Program-made: the position numbers and the translations under genes
Notes under the pieces: model-generated
The model's input: only the letters and a program-made list of their open reading frames with translations
Databases searched by the model: none
Told to the model about the DNA's origin: nothing
Source of the DNA: Tengunoibacter tsumagoiensis
GTDB lineage: Bacteria > Chloroflexota > Ktedonobacteria > Ktedonobacterales > Ktedonobacteraceae
Assembly (NCBI RefSeq): GCF_003967535.1
Contig: NZ_BIFR01000001.1
Coordinates: forward strand, 2,231,001-2,295,000
Direction: 5' to 3'
DNA length: 64,000 nucleotides
Part shown: positions 8,876 to 17,243 of the stretch, piece by piece
Layout of the letters: each line of letters starts with the position of its first letter
Numbering within the stretch: the stretch's first letter is position 1

Positions 8876-9970
8876 TTAGAACTGTTGGTTGCGCCAGAGA
8901 TGGAGAACAAAGAGGGTATCCATAACTAATTGTTCCAGAGGAGCCAGGGCGATATGTTCATCGGTGGTATGCTCGTCAACGACACCAGTCGAGACGGTAA
9001 AGGTGCGAATGGCCGGGCGGAAGCCGCTGGTATCGCTGCCAATAAAGGTTGGTTTCATCTCCAGGACTGCGCCACGTTGAGCAAGGGCAGCTTGATAGAT
9101 ATTGAGTAAGGGTTCATCGGGATTGAGGGCATAGCCAGTTGAGTAGGTTGTAAAGGTGATCTCAGCCCGACCTCCCAACCGTTCTGCAGTCTCATCAAAG
9201 GCATTGATCAGAGCCTGTTTGTAGTGTTGATAGACGGAGAGAGGTTCAAAGCTGCGAAGCTCGCCCTCGATTGTAACCGTCCCGGGGATAGCATTACGGG
9301 CATGGCCCGCGACAATGCGGCCAATGTTGATGCGTGTCAGATCGCTAGCGAGTGAGCCGTGAGGGTAAGGAGTCTGACGGAAGATCTCCAGAGCGTCAAC
9401 CGTTCCAGTAATCTCTTTGCCAGGATGGCCTGTGCGGCCAGTGATTTTGATATCAAAGGCTTCGTGGGCGGCTGCTTTAGAGACCACAACGCCAGCCTCA
9501 AAGGCATTGTCAAAGACGATCCCATCGGTCACCTGGAGCATCTCTGCATCAAAGCTACGTGCGCCACAGAGCCCTACCTCTTCTTGTACCGTAAAAACGA
9601 CGACGAGAGGAGGATGTGGAAGCGATTGTTCAACCGTGCGACGAAGCACTTCGAGGATAATAGCGATCCCTGCGGCATCATCTGCACCCAGATTCGTCGT
9701 GCCATCACTATAGAGGACCCCATTGCGAAGAATAGGCTCATGGCCCAGGCCAGGAGAAACACGATCCATATGAGCGTTTAAGAGGAGTGCAGGCCCTTCA
9801 CCGTCGAGCGTGGCGATGAGATTCCCGCTCACATCAACGCGCGATGTGAGGCCCAGACTGGTCAGGTGACGCTCGATATAGCTGCGGACATACTCTTCAT
9901 GTCCAGAAGTGCTGGGAATCCGCACAAGATCGATCAGGGTCTGGCATAAGCGATCAGAATAAATAAACAT
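8876..9970 (-). CDS. M20-family metallopeptidase (peptidase T / carboxypeptidase-like)
   Basis: 364 residues, cytoplasmic, di-zinc. The metal-site pattern of the M20 clan is complete in order: H67 in N-A-H-M-D-R, D97 in G-A-D-D-A-A-G, catalytic E130 and E131 in Q-E-E-V-G-L, and D154 in V-F-D-N-A; a late histidine is likely in D-E-H-T-T-D-E-H. The dimerisation (lid) insert lies in the middle. Overall it resembles the PepT-like subgroup, which cleaves small peptides. Exact substrate unknown. No leader peptide. Confidence 0.85.
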   Translation of the reverse strand: MFIYSDRLCQTLIDLVRIPSTSGHEEYVRSYIERHLTSLGLTSRVDVSGNLIATLDGEGPALLLNAHMDRVSPGLGHEPILRNGVLYSDGTTNLGADDAAGIAIILEVLRRTVEQSLPHPPLVVVFTVQEEVGLCGARSFDAEMLQVTDGIVFDNAFEAGVVVSKAAAHEAFDIKITGRTGHPGKEITGTVDALEIFRQTPYPHGSLASDLTRINIGRIVAGHARNAIPGTVTIEGELRSFEPLSVYQHYKQALINAFDETAERLGGRAEITFTTYSTGYALNPDEPLLNIYQAALAQRGAVLEMKPTFIGSDTSGFRPAIRTFTVSTGVVDEHTTDEHIALAPLEQLVMDTLFVLHLWRNQQF

Positions 9971-10111
9971 CAGAACATATCCCTTTCAAAAATACTCAAT
10001 TGTAAAACGTAGTAGACGATCTTTTCGGTTACAAGCCGCTCATATAGCAGATCTGGCCAGCCCTTTATCTTGCTCCTCATCTTGTTGTCCATCCCTCGCT
10101 CTTTCTTCATG

Positions 10112-10153
10112 TATCATCTCTTTGTTTAAGAATCATCTCTTTGTTTAAGAATC
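10112..10153. repeat. Short tandem repeat
   Basis: ATCATCTCTTTGTTTAAGA occurs twice in direct tandem. It lies in the 328-nt gap between the M20 peptidase and AHSA1 genes. Confidence 0.6.
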
Positions 10154-10181
10154 AGAATGCGCTAAATAGCCTGTTTTTCTC

Positions 10182-10210
10182 TTGACAATCTTCTTCTTTT
10201 TCATTACAAT
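10182..10210 (+). promoter_or_regulatory. Promoter of the AHSA1-ArsR-AHSA1 operon
   Basis: TTGACA (10182-10187), a 17-nt spacer and TACAAT (10205-10210): near-consensus sigma70-type. The operator palindrome starts 4 nt after the -10 box. Confidence 0.85.
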
Positions 10211-10213
10211 ATA

Positions 10214-10246
10214 CTTAGATGTGCAACAAAATGTTGCACATCTAAG
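10214..10246. promoter_or_regulatory. Operator palindrome, probably for the ArsR repressor
   Basis: CTTAGATGTGCAACA and TGTTGCACATCTAAG are perfect 15-bp arms around AAA. The site covers the predicted transcription start, where a repressor would block initiation. A related site sits at 56347-56373 beside a remnant of the same gene family. Confidence 0.8.
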
Positions 10247-10298
10247 CTCTACTAGAAAATAATTGGTGTCGTTATATAGTGTCAGGAGTGTTTCTATA

Positions 10299-10754
10299 AT
10301 GGATAAGATTGCGGATAAGATTGAGCGAGAAATCAGCATTCAGGCACCGATAGCAACAGTCTGGGAGGTTATCACAAAGCCTGAATACATTAGCCAATGG
10401 TTTGGTAGTCAGGTAGAGATAGATGTGCGACAGGGAGGAAAGGGCAGACTGGTCTGGGGAGAGAACGTTGAAGCTTCTCTGGAAATTGTAGCGGTAGAGA
10501 AACCGTATCGTTTCTCATTTTTGTGGGTCGCACCAGATGAGGAAACCAGGGCAACCCACCAGCAAACTCTGGTTGAGTTCAAGCTTATAGAAAATAACGA
10601 TGAGACAAAGGTATGCTTAACAGAAAGCGGTTTTGAGAAGCTTGAGATTACTGCTGAACAGAAAGCGACACTCATTGTCAATCATACCTCGGGCTGGGGT
10701 GAGTTTCTGTCCAACTTACAGCGTTGTGCCCAGAATATCTCAACAAAGGCATAG
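10299..10754 (+). CDS. AHSA1/SRPBCC-family protein
   Basis: 151 residues. A single START-like SRPBCC/AHSA1 fold: S-I-Q-A-P-I-A-T-V-W-E-V-I-T-K-P-E-Y (strand 1 and helix), W-F-G-S, then G-G-K-G-R-L-V-W. The start at 10299 has AGGAG 10 nt upstream. Bacterial members bind hydrophobic ligands; few have known functions. First gene of a three-gene operon, 2 nt before the ArsR gene. A truncated paralogue lies near 56.4 kb. Confidence 0.88.
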   Translation: MDKIADKIEREISIQAPIATVWEVITKPEYISQWFGSQVEIDVRQGGKGRLVWGENVEASLEIVAVEKPYRFSFLWVAPDEETRATHQQTLVEFKLIENNDETKVCLTESGFEKLEITAEQKATLIVNHTSGWGEFLSNLQRCAQNISTKA

Positions 10755-10756
10755 AT

Positions 10757-11122
10757 ATGTCGTCACCTGAACCTTTTAATGAAGAGCTCTGGTTTGCTAT
10801 TGCTGAACCGAGCCGACGGAAGCTCATCGAGATTCTGCTTCTTAAAGGCGAAGCTACCGCAAGCAAGCTGGCAGATGAAGTACCATTTAGCCGCCAGGCG
10901 GTAAGTAAACATATTGCTGTTCTAAAAAAGGCAGGCCTTGTCAATGAGCGCAAATTGAGCAAAGAGGTACGTTTTAGTCTCTCATCAGAAGGACTCAGTG
11001 TTGCAGCCCAGGAACTATCGCGGACTGCAACGCTCTGGGATGAACGGTTACAAAAGATCAAACAGATTGCTGAAACACTTCATCGAGAAGGAAAGAGTAA
11101 AAATGAAGACAAAAACAATTAA
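10757..11122 (+). CDS. ArsR-family winged-helix regulator
   Basis: 121 residues. The HTH is plain: A-S-K-L-A-D-E-V-P-F-S-R-Q-A-V-S-K-H-I-A-V-L in two parts, with wing R-K-L-S-K-E-V-R-F-S-L. It starts 2 nt after the first AHSA1 gene and overlaps the second by 20 nt. No metal-binding cysteines are visible, so it belongs to the non-metal subgroup often paired with AHSA1 proteins. It probably represses its own operon at 10214-10246. Confidence 0.88.
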   Translation: MSSPEPFNEELWFAIAEPSRRKLIEILLLKGEATASKLADEVPFSRQAVSKHIAVLKKAGLVNERKLSKEVRFSLSSEGLSVAAQELSRTATLWDERLQKIKQIAETLHREGKSKNEDKNN

Positions 11123-11534
11123 AAAAGAGCAATTTATTCATGCATCTATAGAAAGAGTCTTTAAAGCCATTACCGAAAAGCAAGAATTAGAACGCTGGTT
11201 TGTATACAAAGCTGATATCGAATTGAAACCTGGGGGGGAGGTGCATACCGAATGGGCTCCCGGTATGGGAGAGCACGGGAAAGTAGTAGCAGTAAAGCCA
11301 TCTCAATTATTCAGTTTTACCTGGGAAGCATGTTCTCCTACTCCGACAACCCTTACCTTTGAGTTAACAAAAGAAAAAGATGGTACATTGGTGCTGCTTA
11401 CTCACAGTGGTATTGGTGAAGGAGAACACTGGGAGATGTATGCCACGATTAGCCCTGCGTGGGATAGTCATCTGAAAGATTTAACATCCTGGATTGAAAC
11501 AGGGACATGTCTCCCACCGGGACCAAGAGGATAA
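11103..11534 (+). CDS. AHSA1/SRPBCC-family protein, second copy
   Basis: 143 residues, start ATG at 11103 inside the end of the ArsR gene, hence translationally coupled. Motifs: I-H-A-S-I-E-R-V-F-K-A-I-T, L-E-R-W-F, G-G-E-V-H-T-E-W, and a C-terminal helix with W-D-S-H-L-K-D-L. It is related to, but not a recent duplicate of, the first AHSA1 protein, so the operon may make a pair with different ligands or a heterodimer (inference). Confidence 0.87.
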   Translation: MKTKTIKKEQFIHASIERVFKAITEKQELERWFVYKADIELKPGGEVHTEWAPGMGEHGKVVAVKPSQLFSFTWEACSPTPTTLTFELTKEKDGTLVLLTHSGIGEGEHWEMYATISPAWDSHLKDLTSWIETGTCLPPGPRG

Positions 11535-11540
11535 GAGAAG

Positions 11541-11582
11541 TTTCAGGCTGGTCCACACTTTCAACAAAGGACCAGTCTGAAA
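11541..11582. terminator. Terminator of the AHSA1 operon
   Basis: TTTCAGGCTGGTCC (11541-11554) and GGACCAGTCTGAAA (11569-11582) form a 14-bp stem with one G-T pair. It lies between convergent operons. Confidence 0.75.
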
Positions 11583-11594
11583 CCATACGATGCT

Positions 11595-12353
11595 TTAGAG
11601 AGCATGTTGCCAGTCAACCCATTCACCAGGTTCCAGGACAAGGGTTTCGATCTGTTGTTTCCGGGCGATCTCCAGAAAGAGCTCCAGAGCATTGGGAATT
11701 GAGACATAGTGGCCAGGATCATCATACATCCCATAGTGGATGGGGCAGACACGCCTGGCTCCCAAAATTTTTGCTGCGGTAACTGCCTGTTCTGGAGTCA
11801 TTGTTGCTGGAATCGTGCTCCCGCTGAAACGGCCCCGCTGGTAGGTCACACCATTAATAGGCATAAAGGCCAGATCAAAGGGGCCATATTGACGTTTGAT
11901 ATTCCACCAGTGCCCATGCCAGATCGTATCGCCGCAGTGAATAATGCGTTTGCCGCCACCATCGATAATCCATGAGACCTGAGGATCGCCCCAGCCATCG
12001 GCTGCTGGTACAGCAAGCGCCATGATATCAGCAGTGAGCCAGTTCAGAAGGATTGGCTCATATAACGTGGCCTCCTGAATACGCAGTTTATGTTGGGGCA
12101 GTGTATGAGCTACAGAGCTATGGCAGAGCACACTGCCCCGATCACCTAGTGCTTTATATACGGCCGTAGGATCAAAATGATCGGTATGTGCATGTGTAAT
12201 CACCGCGTGGCGCTCACTGGTCTGGGCTGAGAGTGGGATAACTGGTTGGCCGCCGCTATTCCAATCAGGGGCATCCTCAATCGCGTCGATAAAGAGTGTC
12301 GTCTTGCCAACCTCGAGTTTGAGGCCAGCCCAGGTTAGACGTTGCAAGTGCAT
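11595..12353 (-). CDS. MBL-fold metal-dependent hydrolase (UlaG-like)
   Basis: 252 residues. The metallo-beta-lactamase motif is H-A-H-T-D-H-F-D (H-x-H-x-D-H) near residue 53; later metal ligands appear as H-C-G-D-T and P-I-H-Y-G. The start has AGGAG 8 nt upstream. Last gene of the VOC-PPOX-MBL run on this strand, with a 49-nt gap to the PPOX gene. Substrate unknown; the family includes lactonases and phosphodiesterases. Confidence 0.85.
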   Translation of the reverse strand: MHLQRLTWAGLKLEVGKTTLFIDAIEDAPDWNSGGQPVIPLSAQTSERHAVITHAHTDHFDPTAVYKALGDRGSVLCHSSVAHTLPQHKLRIQEATLYEPILLNWLTADIMALAVPAADGWGDPQVSWIIDGGGKRIIHCGDTIWHGHWWNIKRQYGPFDLAFMPINGVTYQRGRFSGSTIPATMTPEQAVTAAKILGARRVCPIHYGMYDDPGHYVSIPNALELFLEIARKQQIETLVLEPGEWVDWQHAL

Positions 12354-12402
12354 GATAGTTCTCCTGAAATAAAAATGAGAGAGAGTGCATGGGATATTCT
12401 GT

Positions 12403-13323
12403 TCAGGCGCGAGCGCGTGGTAAGGTTGGTGAATATTCTACAAATTGCCAGTGTAGTTGAATCGCGTTTCGGGTCTCGATGCTGTCAGTGATTACGAACT
12501 CTATCAGGCGTTCAGCGCCCGCAAAGGTTGCGATTCGTGCTTTATCCCAGATGATGCGGGCCTCGCCAGTAAGTTGGAGTGTATTTCCCCGTTCGAAGTC
12601 AATGAAGAGGAGGCCAGTGTGAGGCTCCTTCTTGATATTGCCCAGGGTCTGATACATACGGTTCCCAGAGTAGTCTGGAAAGACCAGTCGGTTGGCGTTT
12701 TCAACCCGGACAAAGCCAGGAGCTCCGCCACGATGTGAAGCATCGGCTCCCCCTTCCGGATGGCTCGTTGCGATAAAGAATGTATCAGCCGCCTCGATCC
12801 AGGCGTGCTGAGCATTGGTGAGTACTGTACCGCGTATGTGTTCGGGTATTGCTGAGTGATGTTCAGGCTGTGCATCATTTATAGCAGGCAACGTACGCAT
12901 TTGAATATATTTAGGACAGTTAGAATAGACCTGTTCTGTACGCATGACGATCTCCCTCTGTATCTGCGTGATCTGTCCATTGACCCGCATCCGGCGACGT
13001 GTGGCAAAATCGAGCGTGATCGTTCCTAAGGGATCTCCAACGTGCAGTTGCCCGAAGAGTGGATCGCACGGAGCCGGAACTGCTTGAATGACCACCGTCT
13101 GCTCATCGGGTGCCTGTAAAAAACCGCGCTTGCCAGCCAGGATCGAGGCCCAGATGTACCCTGCCTGATCCGCTGCTGCGAGAATAATCATGCGTTGATC
13201 TTGTAAAAAGGTCTGAGCAACGGATGGCAATGTCGGATGGATGCTTTTATTCTGGCGTGAACTTCTGGGTGGCAAGCCAGCCAGGGCCTGTACCTCAAGT
13301 TCTCCATTGTGATAATCCAGCAT
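12403..13323 (-). CDS. Pyridoxamine 5'-phosphate oxidase-family flavoprotein
   Basis: 306 residues, longer than PdxH. The C-terminal half has the split-barrel FMN-binding pattern: F-I-A-T-S-H-P-E-G-G-A-D-A-S-H-R-G-G near 190-207 and a later N-x-L-Q-L-T-G-E-A-R-I. The N-terminal half is a second, more divergent barrel-like segment. Such proteins reduce or bind flavin, F420 or heme-like compounds, and this type is often called a PPOX-family oxidoreductase. It sits 40 nt after the VOC gene, probably in one operon. AGAGG precedes the start. Confidence 0.8.
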   Translation of the reverse strand: MLDYHNGELEVQALAGLPPRSSRQNKSIHPTLPSVAQTFLQDQRMIILAAADQAGYIWASILAGKRGFLQAPDEQTVVIQAVPAPCDPLFGQLHVGDPLGTITLDFATRRRMRVNGQITQIQREIVMRTEQVYSNCPKYIQMRTLPAINDAQPEHHSAIPEHIRGTVLTNAQHAWIEAADTFFIATSHPEGGADASHRGGAPGFVRVENANRLVFPDYSGNRMYQTLGNIKKEPHTGLLFIDFERGNTLQLTGEARIIWDKARIATFAGAERLIEFVITDSIETRNAIQLHWQFVEYSPTLPRARA

Positions 13324-13363
13324 CTGGAAACCTCTGCTTTCTTACTATGAAGCGGATTGAAGA

Positions 13364-13822
13364 CTAAAAGAAGCCGCATGTAGGTGCAGAAGCGACCGGC
13401 GCGGGATACTCACTGGCTCTGACAGGGCTATAGATCTCCAGACGTATGCCATCGGGATCAGTAAAGAAGATACCGCCAGAATCCTGACCTTCACCATGAG
13501 GTACGATCCCCTGATATAACAGATTGGCGTCCAGGAGCTTCAGTTTATTCTCAAAGAAACGGACATCCTCAATGCTATTCACTCTGAATGACAGGTGGTG
13601 CAGGCCCGGGCGATCTTTTGCAAAAGTGCCTTCACTTTGCTCCCATAGCGTCAGAATCAGCTTCTGACCATCGGAGAGAAACGCACAATGTCCCGGCTCA
13701 TCGGCCTCCCAGCTTACCGTAAAGCCAAATACGCTCTGATAAAACTGTTTGGATTTCTCGATATTGGTGACGTTGATGCCGATATGACCGGTCTGAAATG
13801 CGGGGGTGTTTACTGCTGACAT
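13364..13822 (-). CDS. VOC-family protein (glyoxalase/dioxygenase fold)
   Basis: 152 residues, two beta-alpha-beta-beta-beta units: H-I-G-I-N-V-T-N-I-E-K-S-K-Q-F-Y near the start, H-H-L-S-F-R-V in the middle, and D-P-D-G-I-R-L-E-I-Y near the end. Candidate metal ligands are H13, H76-77 and the late E. Members include glyoxalase I, fosfomycin-type resistance proteins and dioxygenases; the exact activity is not readable. First gene of a minus-strand operon (VOC, PPOX, MBL), divergent from a CGNR regulator. Confidence 0.85.
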   Translation of the reverse strand: MSAVNTPAFQTGHIGINVTNIEKSKQFYQSVFGFTVSWEADEPGHCAFLSDGQKLILTLWEQSEGTFAKDRPGLHHLSFRVNSIEDVRFFENKLKLLDANLLYQGIVPHGEGQDSGGIFFTDPDGIRLEIYSPVRASEYPAPVASAPTCGFF

Positions 13823-13885
13823 TGTGTGGTTCCTCCTACCAGAACACGCTGCTTTGTGAAATATCCATATCTAAATTTGTTTTGA

Positions 13886-13950
13886 ATTGGATAATTGCAG
13901 CATACCCCAGGAAATTATCCTTGTCAATAGCGCTATAGTATTGGATAATA
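13886..13950. promoter_or_regulatory. Divergent promoters with repeated TTGGATAAT operator words
   Basis: Plus strand: TTGTCA (13921-13926), 17 nt, GATAAT (13944-13949) drives the CGNR gene. Minus strand: TTGACA (13927-13922), 17 nt, TATGCT (13904-13899) drives the VOC gene. The -35 boxes overlap. The word ATTGGATAAT occurs at 13886 and 13940, and an inverted variant (AAATTATCC) at 13912, so one regulator could control both directions. Confidence 0.7.
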
Positions 13951-13970
13951 TGGTAAGGAGGAAATTGAGT

Positions 13971-14591
13971 ATGAGCAAAGTGTTGAGTGATCCACCCTTT
14001 CTGCTGGATGGAGAAAATCTGGCCCTGAACCTGGTGAATACCGAGATTATGAAGCGTGGCAACCCCCTGGACCTTTTACAGACACCTCAGGATGTTGCCC
14101 GGTGGTGGAACGAGACCTGTCAGCGTCATCCAGCCTTCGATGAGGTGCGCAGGGGGAGTGCGGACACGACCATCTATGATAATGAGTTATTGACAAGCGT
14201 CAAGACATTACGTGCCTCATTGCGTGGCATCTTTCGTGCTTTAATCGACGGCGAGATACCACAACAGATAGATGTAAACCAGTTAAATCGTATTTTGCGT
14301 ACTAACTATTCTGTGTTGGAGGTGAGCAAGGAGGGCGACCTGTTCCTGGGAGCGTATACCACAGATGCGCGGCATGGCCTCGTACTCTTACCGATTGCCC
14401 TTTCGGCTATACGTTTAATTGTGCAGGGTGAGCATAAACGCCTGCACCAGTGTGATAATGAGCGCTGTATTCTGTTCTTTTATGACAGCACCAAAAGCGC
14501 TACACGTCGCTGGTGTAGCCTGGGTTGTATGGATCGCGCCCGCTCGATGCAGAGGTATCGCGAGACGAAGAGGACTGTTATTGGCGAGTAG
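13971..14591 (+). CDS. ABATE/CGNR zinc-finger regulator
   Basis: 206 residues, start ATG at 13971 with AAGGAGG 9 nt upstream. The N-terminal ABATE (ligand-sensing) domain begins G-E-N-L-A-L-N-L-V-N-T-E. The C-terminal zinc ribbon reads C-D-N-E-R-C-I-L-F-F-Y-D, then R-R-W-C-S-L-G-C-M-D-R-A-R; the usual C-G-N-R is C-M-D-R here. The family acts as transcription factors, probably stress-responsive. It is divergent from the VOC operon, its likely target. A paralogue lies at 49733. Confidence 0.88.
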   Translation: MSKVLSDPPFLLDGENLALNLVNTEIMKRGNPLDLLQTPQDVARWWNETCQRHPAFDEVRRGSADTTIYDNELLTSVKTLRASLRGIFRALIDGEIPQQIDVNQLNRILRTNYSVLEVSKEGDLFLGAYTTDARHGLVLLPIALSAIRLIVQGEHKRLHQCDNERCILFFYDSTKSATRRWCSLGCMDRARSMQRYRETKRTVIGE

Positions 14592-15059
14592 GGGACTGTG
14601 GTGTGCAGGAAATGGGATCTGTTGGGGCATCGTTACTGCATTGCGAAGATCTCTGTAGAAGAATACAGCACATATGACAGCAGAAGTGCTTAACGATAGC
14701 TATCATTCCTGAGCAATACTAGACAACTCCTGAGTATGCTCCTAACCTAAAGTCAGGCTCGTGTTACAGGAAAAGAGAGGCATGTTATAATGTCTGGTTA
14801 GTAGACCTACTCTCTAAAAATGCCTGTGGGGACAGAAACGCCGTCAAGAATTGTTTATTATATCTCGCCTTTTCCCGTAAGAAAGGGAAGCCTGCTAAAG
14901 CTCGTCTCGGGGATTGCGTGTTGCTGGAACGTGGCATCGCCATACGCTAGCAAAGATCGCAGGGTAATCGCAGGATATTCAAGGAATGTCATTGATTCGC
15001 AATGCTTTCAAAGAACGTTTCTAATACACACCACTCTGCGTGGAGGGGGATTTTTGTGC
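14592..15059. other. Intergenic region before the subtilase
   Basis: About 470 nt. An open frame runs into the subtilase gene from 14820, but its 80 codons look non-coding and a GGAGGGGG site supports initiation at 15060. No clear promoter or hairpin seen. Confidence 0.4.
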
Positions 15060-16694
15060 ATGTCACGTAGTTCGGCAGAGTTCATGGGCGTGCCCGATGA
15101 GCTCTATCATTGGTTGCCAGGCGAGATGGTTGTAGTCGTTCGTTTGCCTCGACTGCCGCTTGAGGATACTCAGGAGTTATTAGGAGAGCAGATTCGAACG
15201 CAATTAAACCTCTTTCTAGCTCCTTATCGTCTGACCCTTGAGTCGTATGGCAAGGCAGGTCGTTGGCGTGTTACTCCATCTATGCCCCCGGTACGCCGAC
15301 GCTCGTTCCTCTTTGGCTTGCAGCGTAAACAGCCATTGATGGCCTTATTTTTTCATACCAGGCATCTTGATAACGAGGTGCAGGATGCTGTTCCGATGGC
15401 TCTTTCCTATCTACAGGGGCACCTGGAGCACCTTGCCCAGACTGGCCTGCATGTTGTCTCTGCAATGCCCAACTGGCTGGTAACCGCTGCGCCGCAGTAT
15501 TATGCGCAAGGCGGACCGGCTCTGCCACCGCGCCCGGCGCCGCAACTGGAATCGGCTACCCCGGCACATATTTTGCATGGTTGGCGCATAAAATTTGTAG
15601 ATCAACATATTTCACTTGACTCAAAGGGAGCGGAAGATGTACTGGTAGCCGTTCTGGATACGGGCCAGCATCCTGATCGAATCCGGGGAGCCGCGACGCG
15701 ACCAGAGTTGCGGCGTAACTGGTTATTGCAGCGTATCGCCAATGAATTGCGGAATGAAGATGGCTCATTTCAGATTGAGTATGATCGCTATCCTCTTACC
15801 AACGATGTCTGTAGTGGGCGTGATCAGGCTGGAGATGCGCGCTATTATGTCGTCCCTGATCATGGCCTCACCGTGGCAGGTCTGGTACGCGATGTAGCCC
15901 CTCGTGCCCAGATACGGCTGATCCGTATTCTCAACGACTTTGGCGGTGGTGATCTCTATGCTTTATACGCGGCCTTAACGGATCTCGAGCGAGAGATCGT
16001 CGCAGGTTCTATTCGTCGATTGGTGATCAATCTCAGCCTGATTACCCTGCCAGATATCAGGCGTCTCCCCTATATCTGGTTTGATCATCGCCAGTGGCCG
16101 ACCAATCAACTTATGGGGGCGATGAGAGTTTTAACACATATAGAAGAGGGCTTGCGGCTCCTGTTTGAGAGTCTGGCCGCTCATGGCGTTCTGATTGTTG
16201 CAGCAGCAGGAAATGACTCAATGCTGGCCAATCAACAGGGTCAAGCTCCTCGGCCTCCACGTGCCCCGGCCCGTTACGAGAGCGTTTTGAGCGTCACAGC
16301 CGTCAATAGCAGCTATGCGCCAGCTAACTTCGCCAATGCTGCCAGTATGCCCCCAAACGATGCAGGGGTGGCCACATTTGGAGGAGATGGGTATGGGGCA
16401 ACCGGAAGTGATGCGCTTCCGGATGCAGTACGAGGCATCTTTATCTCACCTACATTTCCCATGGGCGAGGCCAATACTACTGGTTGGGCTGATTGGTCTG
16501 GAACCTCATTTGCCACTCCGATTATCAGTGCTCTGGGGGCACATCTCCTGTCACAGGGCTGGTCTGCGTCCAACATTATTGCCCGTTTTGCGCTGGGACA
16601 AGAGAGGCGGAGCGAGAATCTGTTTGGTGCGCCCCCCGATGCACCGAACCTGCTGGCGAATATTATACGAGTTCAACAACGGTTCGGACTGTAG
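15060..16694 (+). CDS. Subtilisin-like serine protease (S8 family)
   Basis: 544 residues. The catalytic triad is complete: D200 in V-A-V-L-D-T-G, H268 in D-H-G-L-T-V-A-G, and S483 in S-G-T-S-F-A-T-P. The oxyanion asparagine is N385 in A-A-A-G-N-D. Residues 1-190 form an N-terminal domain without a signal peptide, perhaps a pro-domain or an interaction part, so the enzyme may act in the cytoplasm or leave by another route. GGAGGGGG lies about 10 nt before the start. Monocistronic. Confidence 0.85.
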   Translation: MSRSSAEFMGVPDELYHWLPGEMVVVVRLPRLPLEDTQELLGEQIRTQLNLFLAPYRLTLESYGKAGRWRVTPSMPPVRRRSFLFGLQRKQPLMALFFHTRHLDNEVQDAVPMALSYLQGHLEHLAQTGLHVVSAMPNWLVTAAPQYYAQGGPALPPRPAPQLESATPAHILHGWRIKFVDQHISLDSKGAEDVLVAVLDTGQHPDRIRGAATRPELRRNWLLQRIANELRNEDGSFQIEYDRYPLTNDVCSGRDQAGDARYYVVPDHGLTVAGLVRDVAPRAQIRLIRILNDFGGGDLYALYAALTDLEREIVAGSIRRLVINLSLITLPDIRRLPYIWFDHRQWPTNQLMGAMRVLTHIEEGLRLLFESLAAHGVLIVAAAGNDSMLANQQGQAPRPPRAPARYESVLSVTAVNSSYAPANFANAASMPPNDAGVATFGGDGYGATGSDALPDAVRGIFISPTFPMGEANTTGWADWSGTSFATPIISALGAHLLSQGWSASNIIARFALGQERRSENLFGAPPDAPNLLANIIRVQQRFGL

Positions 16695-16709
16695 AAAGAG
16701 CAGTATTTC

Positions 16710-16738
16710 TTGACGCTTCACTTTTTGTAGTTTATAAT
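16710..16738 (+). promoter_or_regulatory. erpA promoter
   Basis: TTGACG (16710-16715), a 17-nt spacer and a perfect TATAAT (16733-16738). The leader of about 95 nt contains the hairpin described next. Confidence 0.85.
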
Positions 16739-16797
16739 AATTGCAAGTGTTAGTTATAGAAACACCATTGAAACACCGTCAAATCTAATGGACAATC

Positions 16798-16825
16798 AAG
16801 GGGGCTGAGCAGTCAACCCCTTTTT
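16798..16825 (+). terminator. Attenuator-like hairpin in the erpA leader
   Basis: AAGGGG (16798-16803) pairs with CCCCTT (16817-16822), with an inner TGA/TCA pairing, followed by TTTTT. It has the form of an intrinsic terminator but lies between promoter and gene, directly before the RBS GGAGAGG, so it could attenuate erpA. Confidence 0.5.
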
Positions 16826-16841
16826 GGAGAGGTGAAAAATT

Positions 16842-17243
16842 ATGATTGAGCAGAACCAGCAGGCTGCGATTGAGACCCAGATTATTAGTATGACTCCCGC
16901 TGCCTCAGAAAAAGTTCGTGAGCTGCTCAAGCAGGAGAATGATCCCAGCCTTGGCCTGCGCGTCTTTGTTGCTGGTGGTGGTTGCTCTGGTCTCCAGTAT
17001 GGTATGACCCTTGATGAGGAACAGGAAGGTGACACCGTCATTTCGATGGGTGATTTCAATCTTCTTGTCGATGATATGAGCGTCACCTATATCAATGGCA
17101 GCGAAGTCGACTATGTTGATAGCCTGATGGGTGCTGGCTTTACCGTCAACAATCCTAATGCTGTCTCAAGCTGCGGTTGTGGGCATTCCTTCAAAACTGC
17201 CGATGGCGGTGGCGAGGCTCGCGGTTGCGGTTGCGGTCACTAA
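16842..17243 (+). CDS. erpA: Iron-sulfur cluster insertion/carrier protein (A-type)
   Basis: 133 residues. A-type carriers pass Fe-S clusters to apoproteins. The three cluster cysteines are present: C48 in G-G-G-C-S-G, and C111 and C113 in S-S-C-G-C-G. The fold motif N-G-S-E-V-D-Y-V-D-S-L is also clear. Unusually, a Gly-rich tail repeats a second C-G-C-G-H at the end (C129, C131). No isc or suf genes are adjacent. The symbol follows the usual name for stand-alone bacterial members; IscA/SufA-type assignment cannot be excluded. Confidence 0.88.
   Translation: MIEQNQQAAIETQIISMTPAASEKVRELLKQENDPSLGLRVFVAGGGCSGLQYGMTLDEEQEGDTVISMGDFNLLVDDMSVTYINGSEVDYVDSLMGAGFTVNNPNAVSSCGCGHSFKTADGGGEARGCGCGH

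Noticed and set aside
10112..10153. Tandem repeat as CRISPR-like
   Set aside because: Only two units and no spacer; simple duplication. No CRISPR array or cas gene was seen in the window.
14820..15059. N-terminal extension of the subtilase
   Set aside because: Frame is open but has no coding character, and GGAGGGGG supports the start at 15060.
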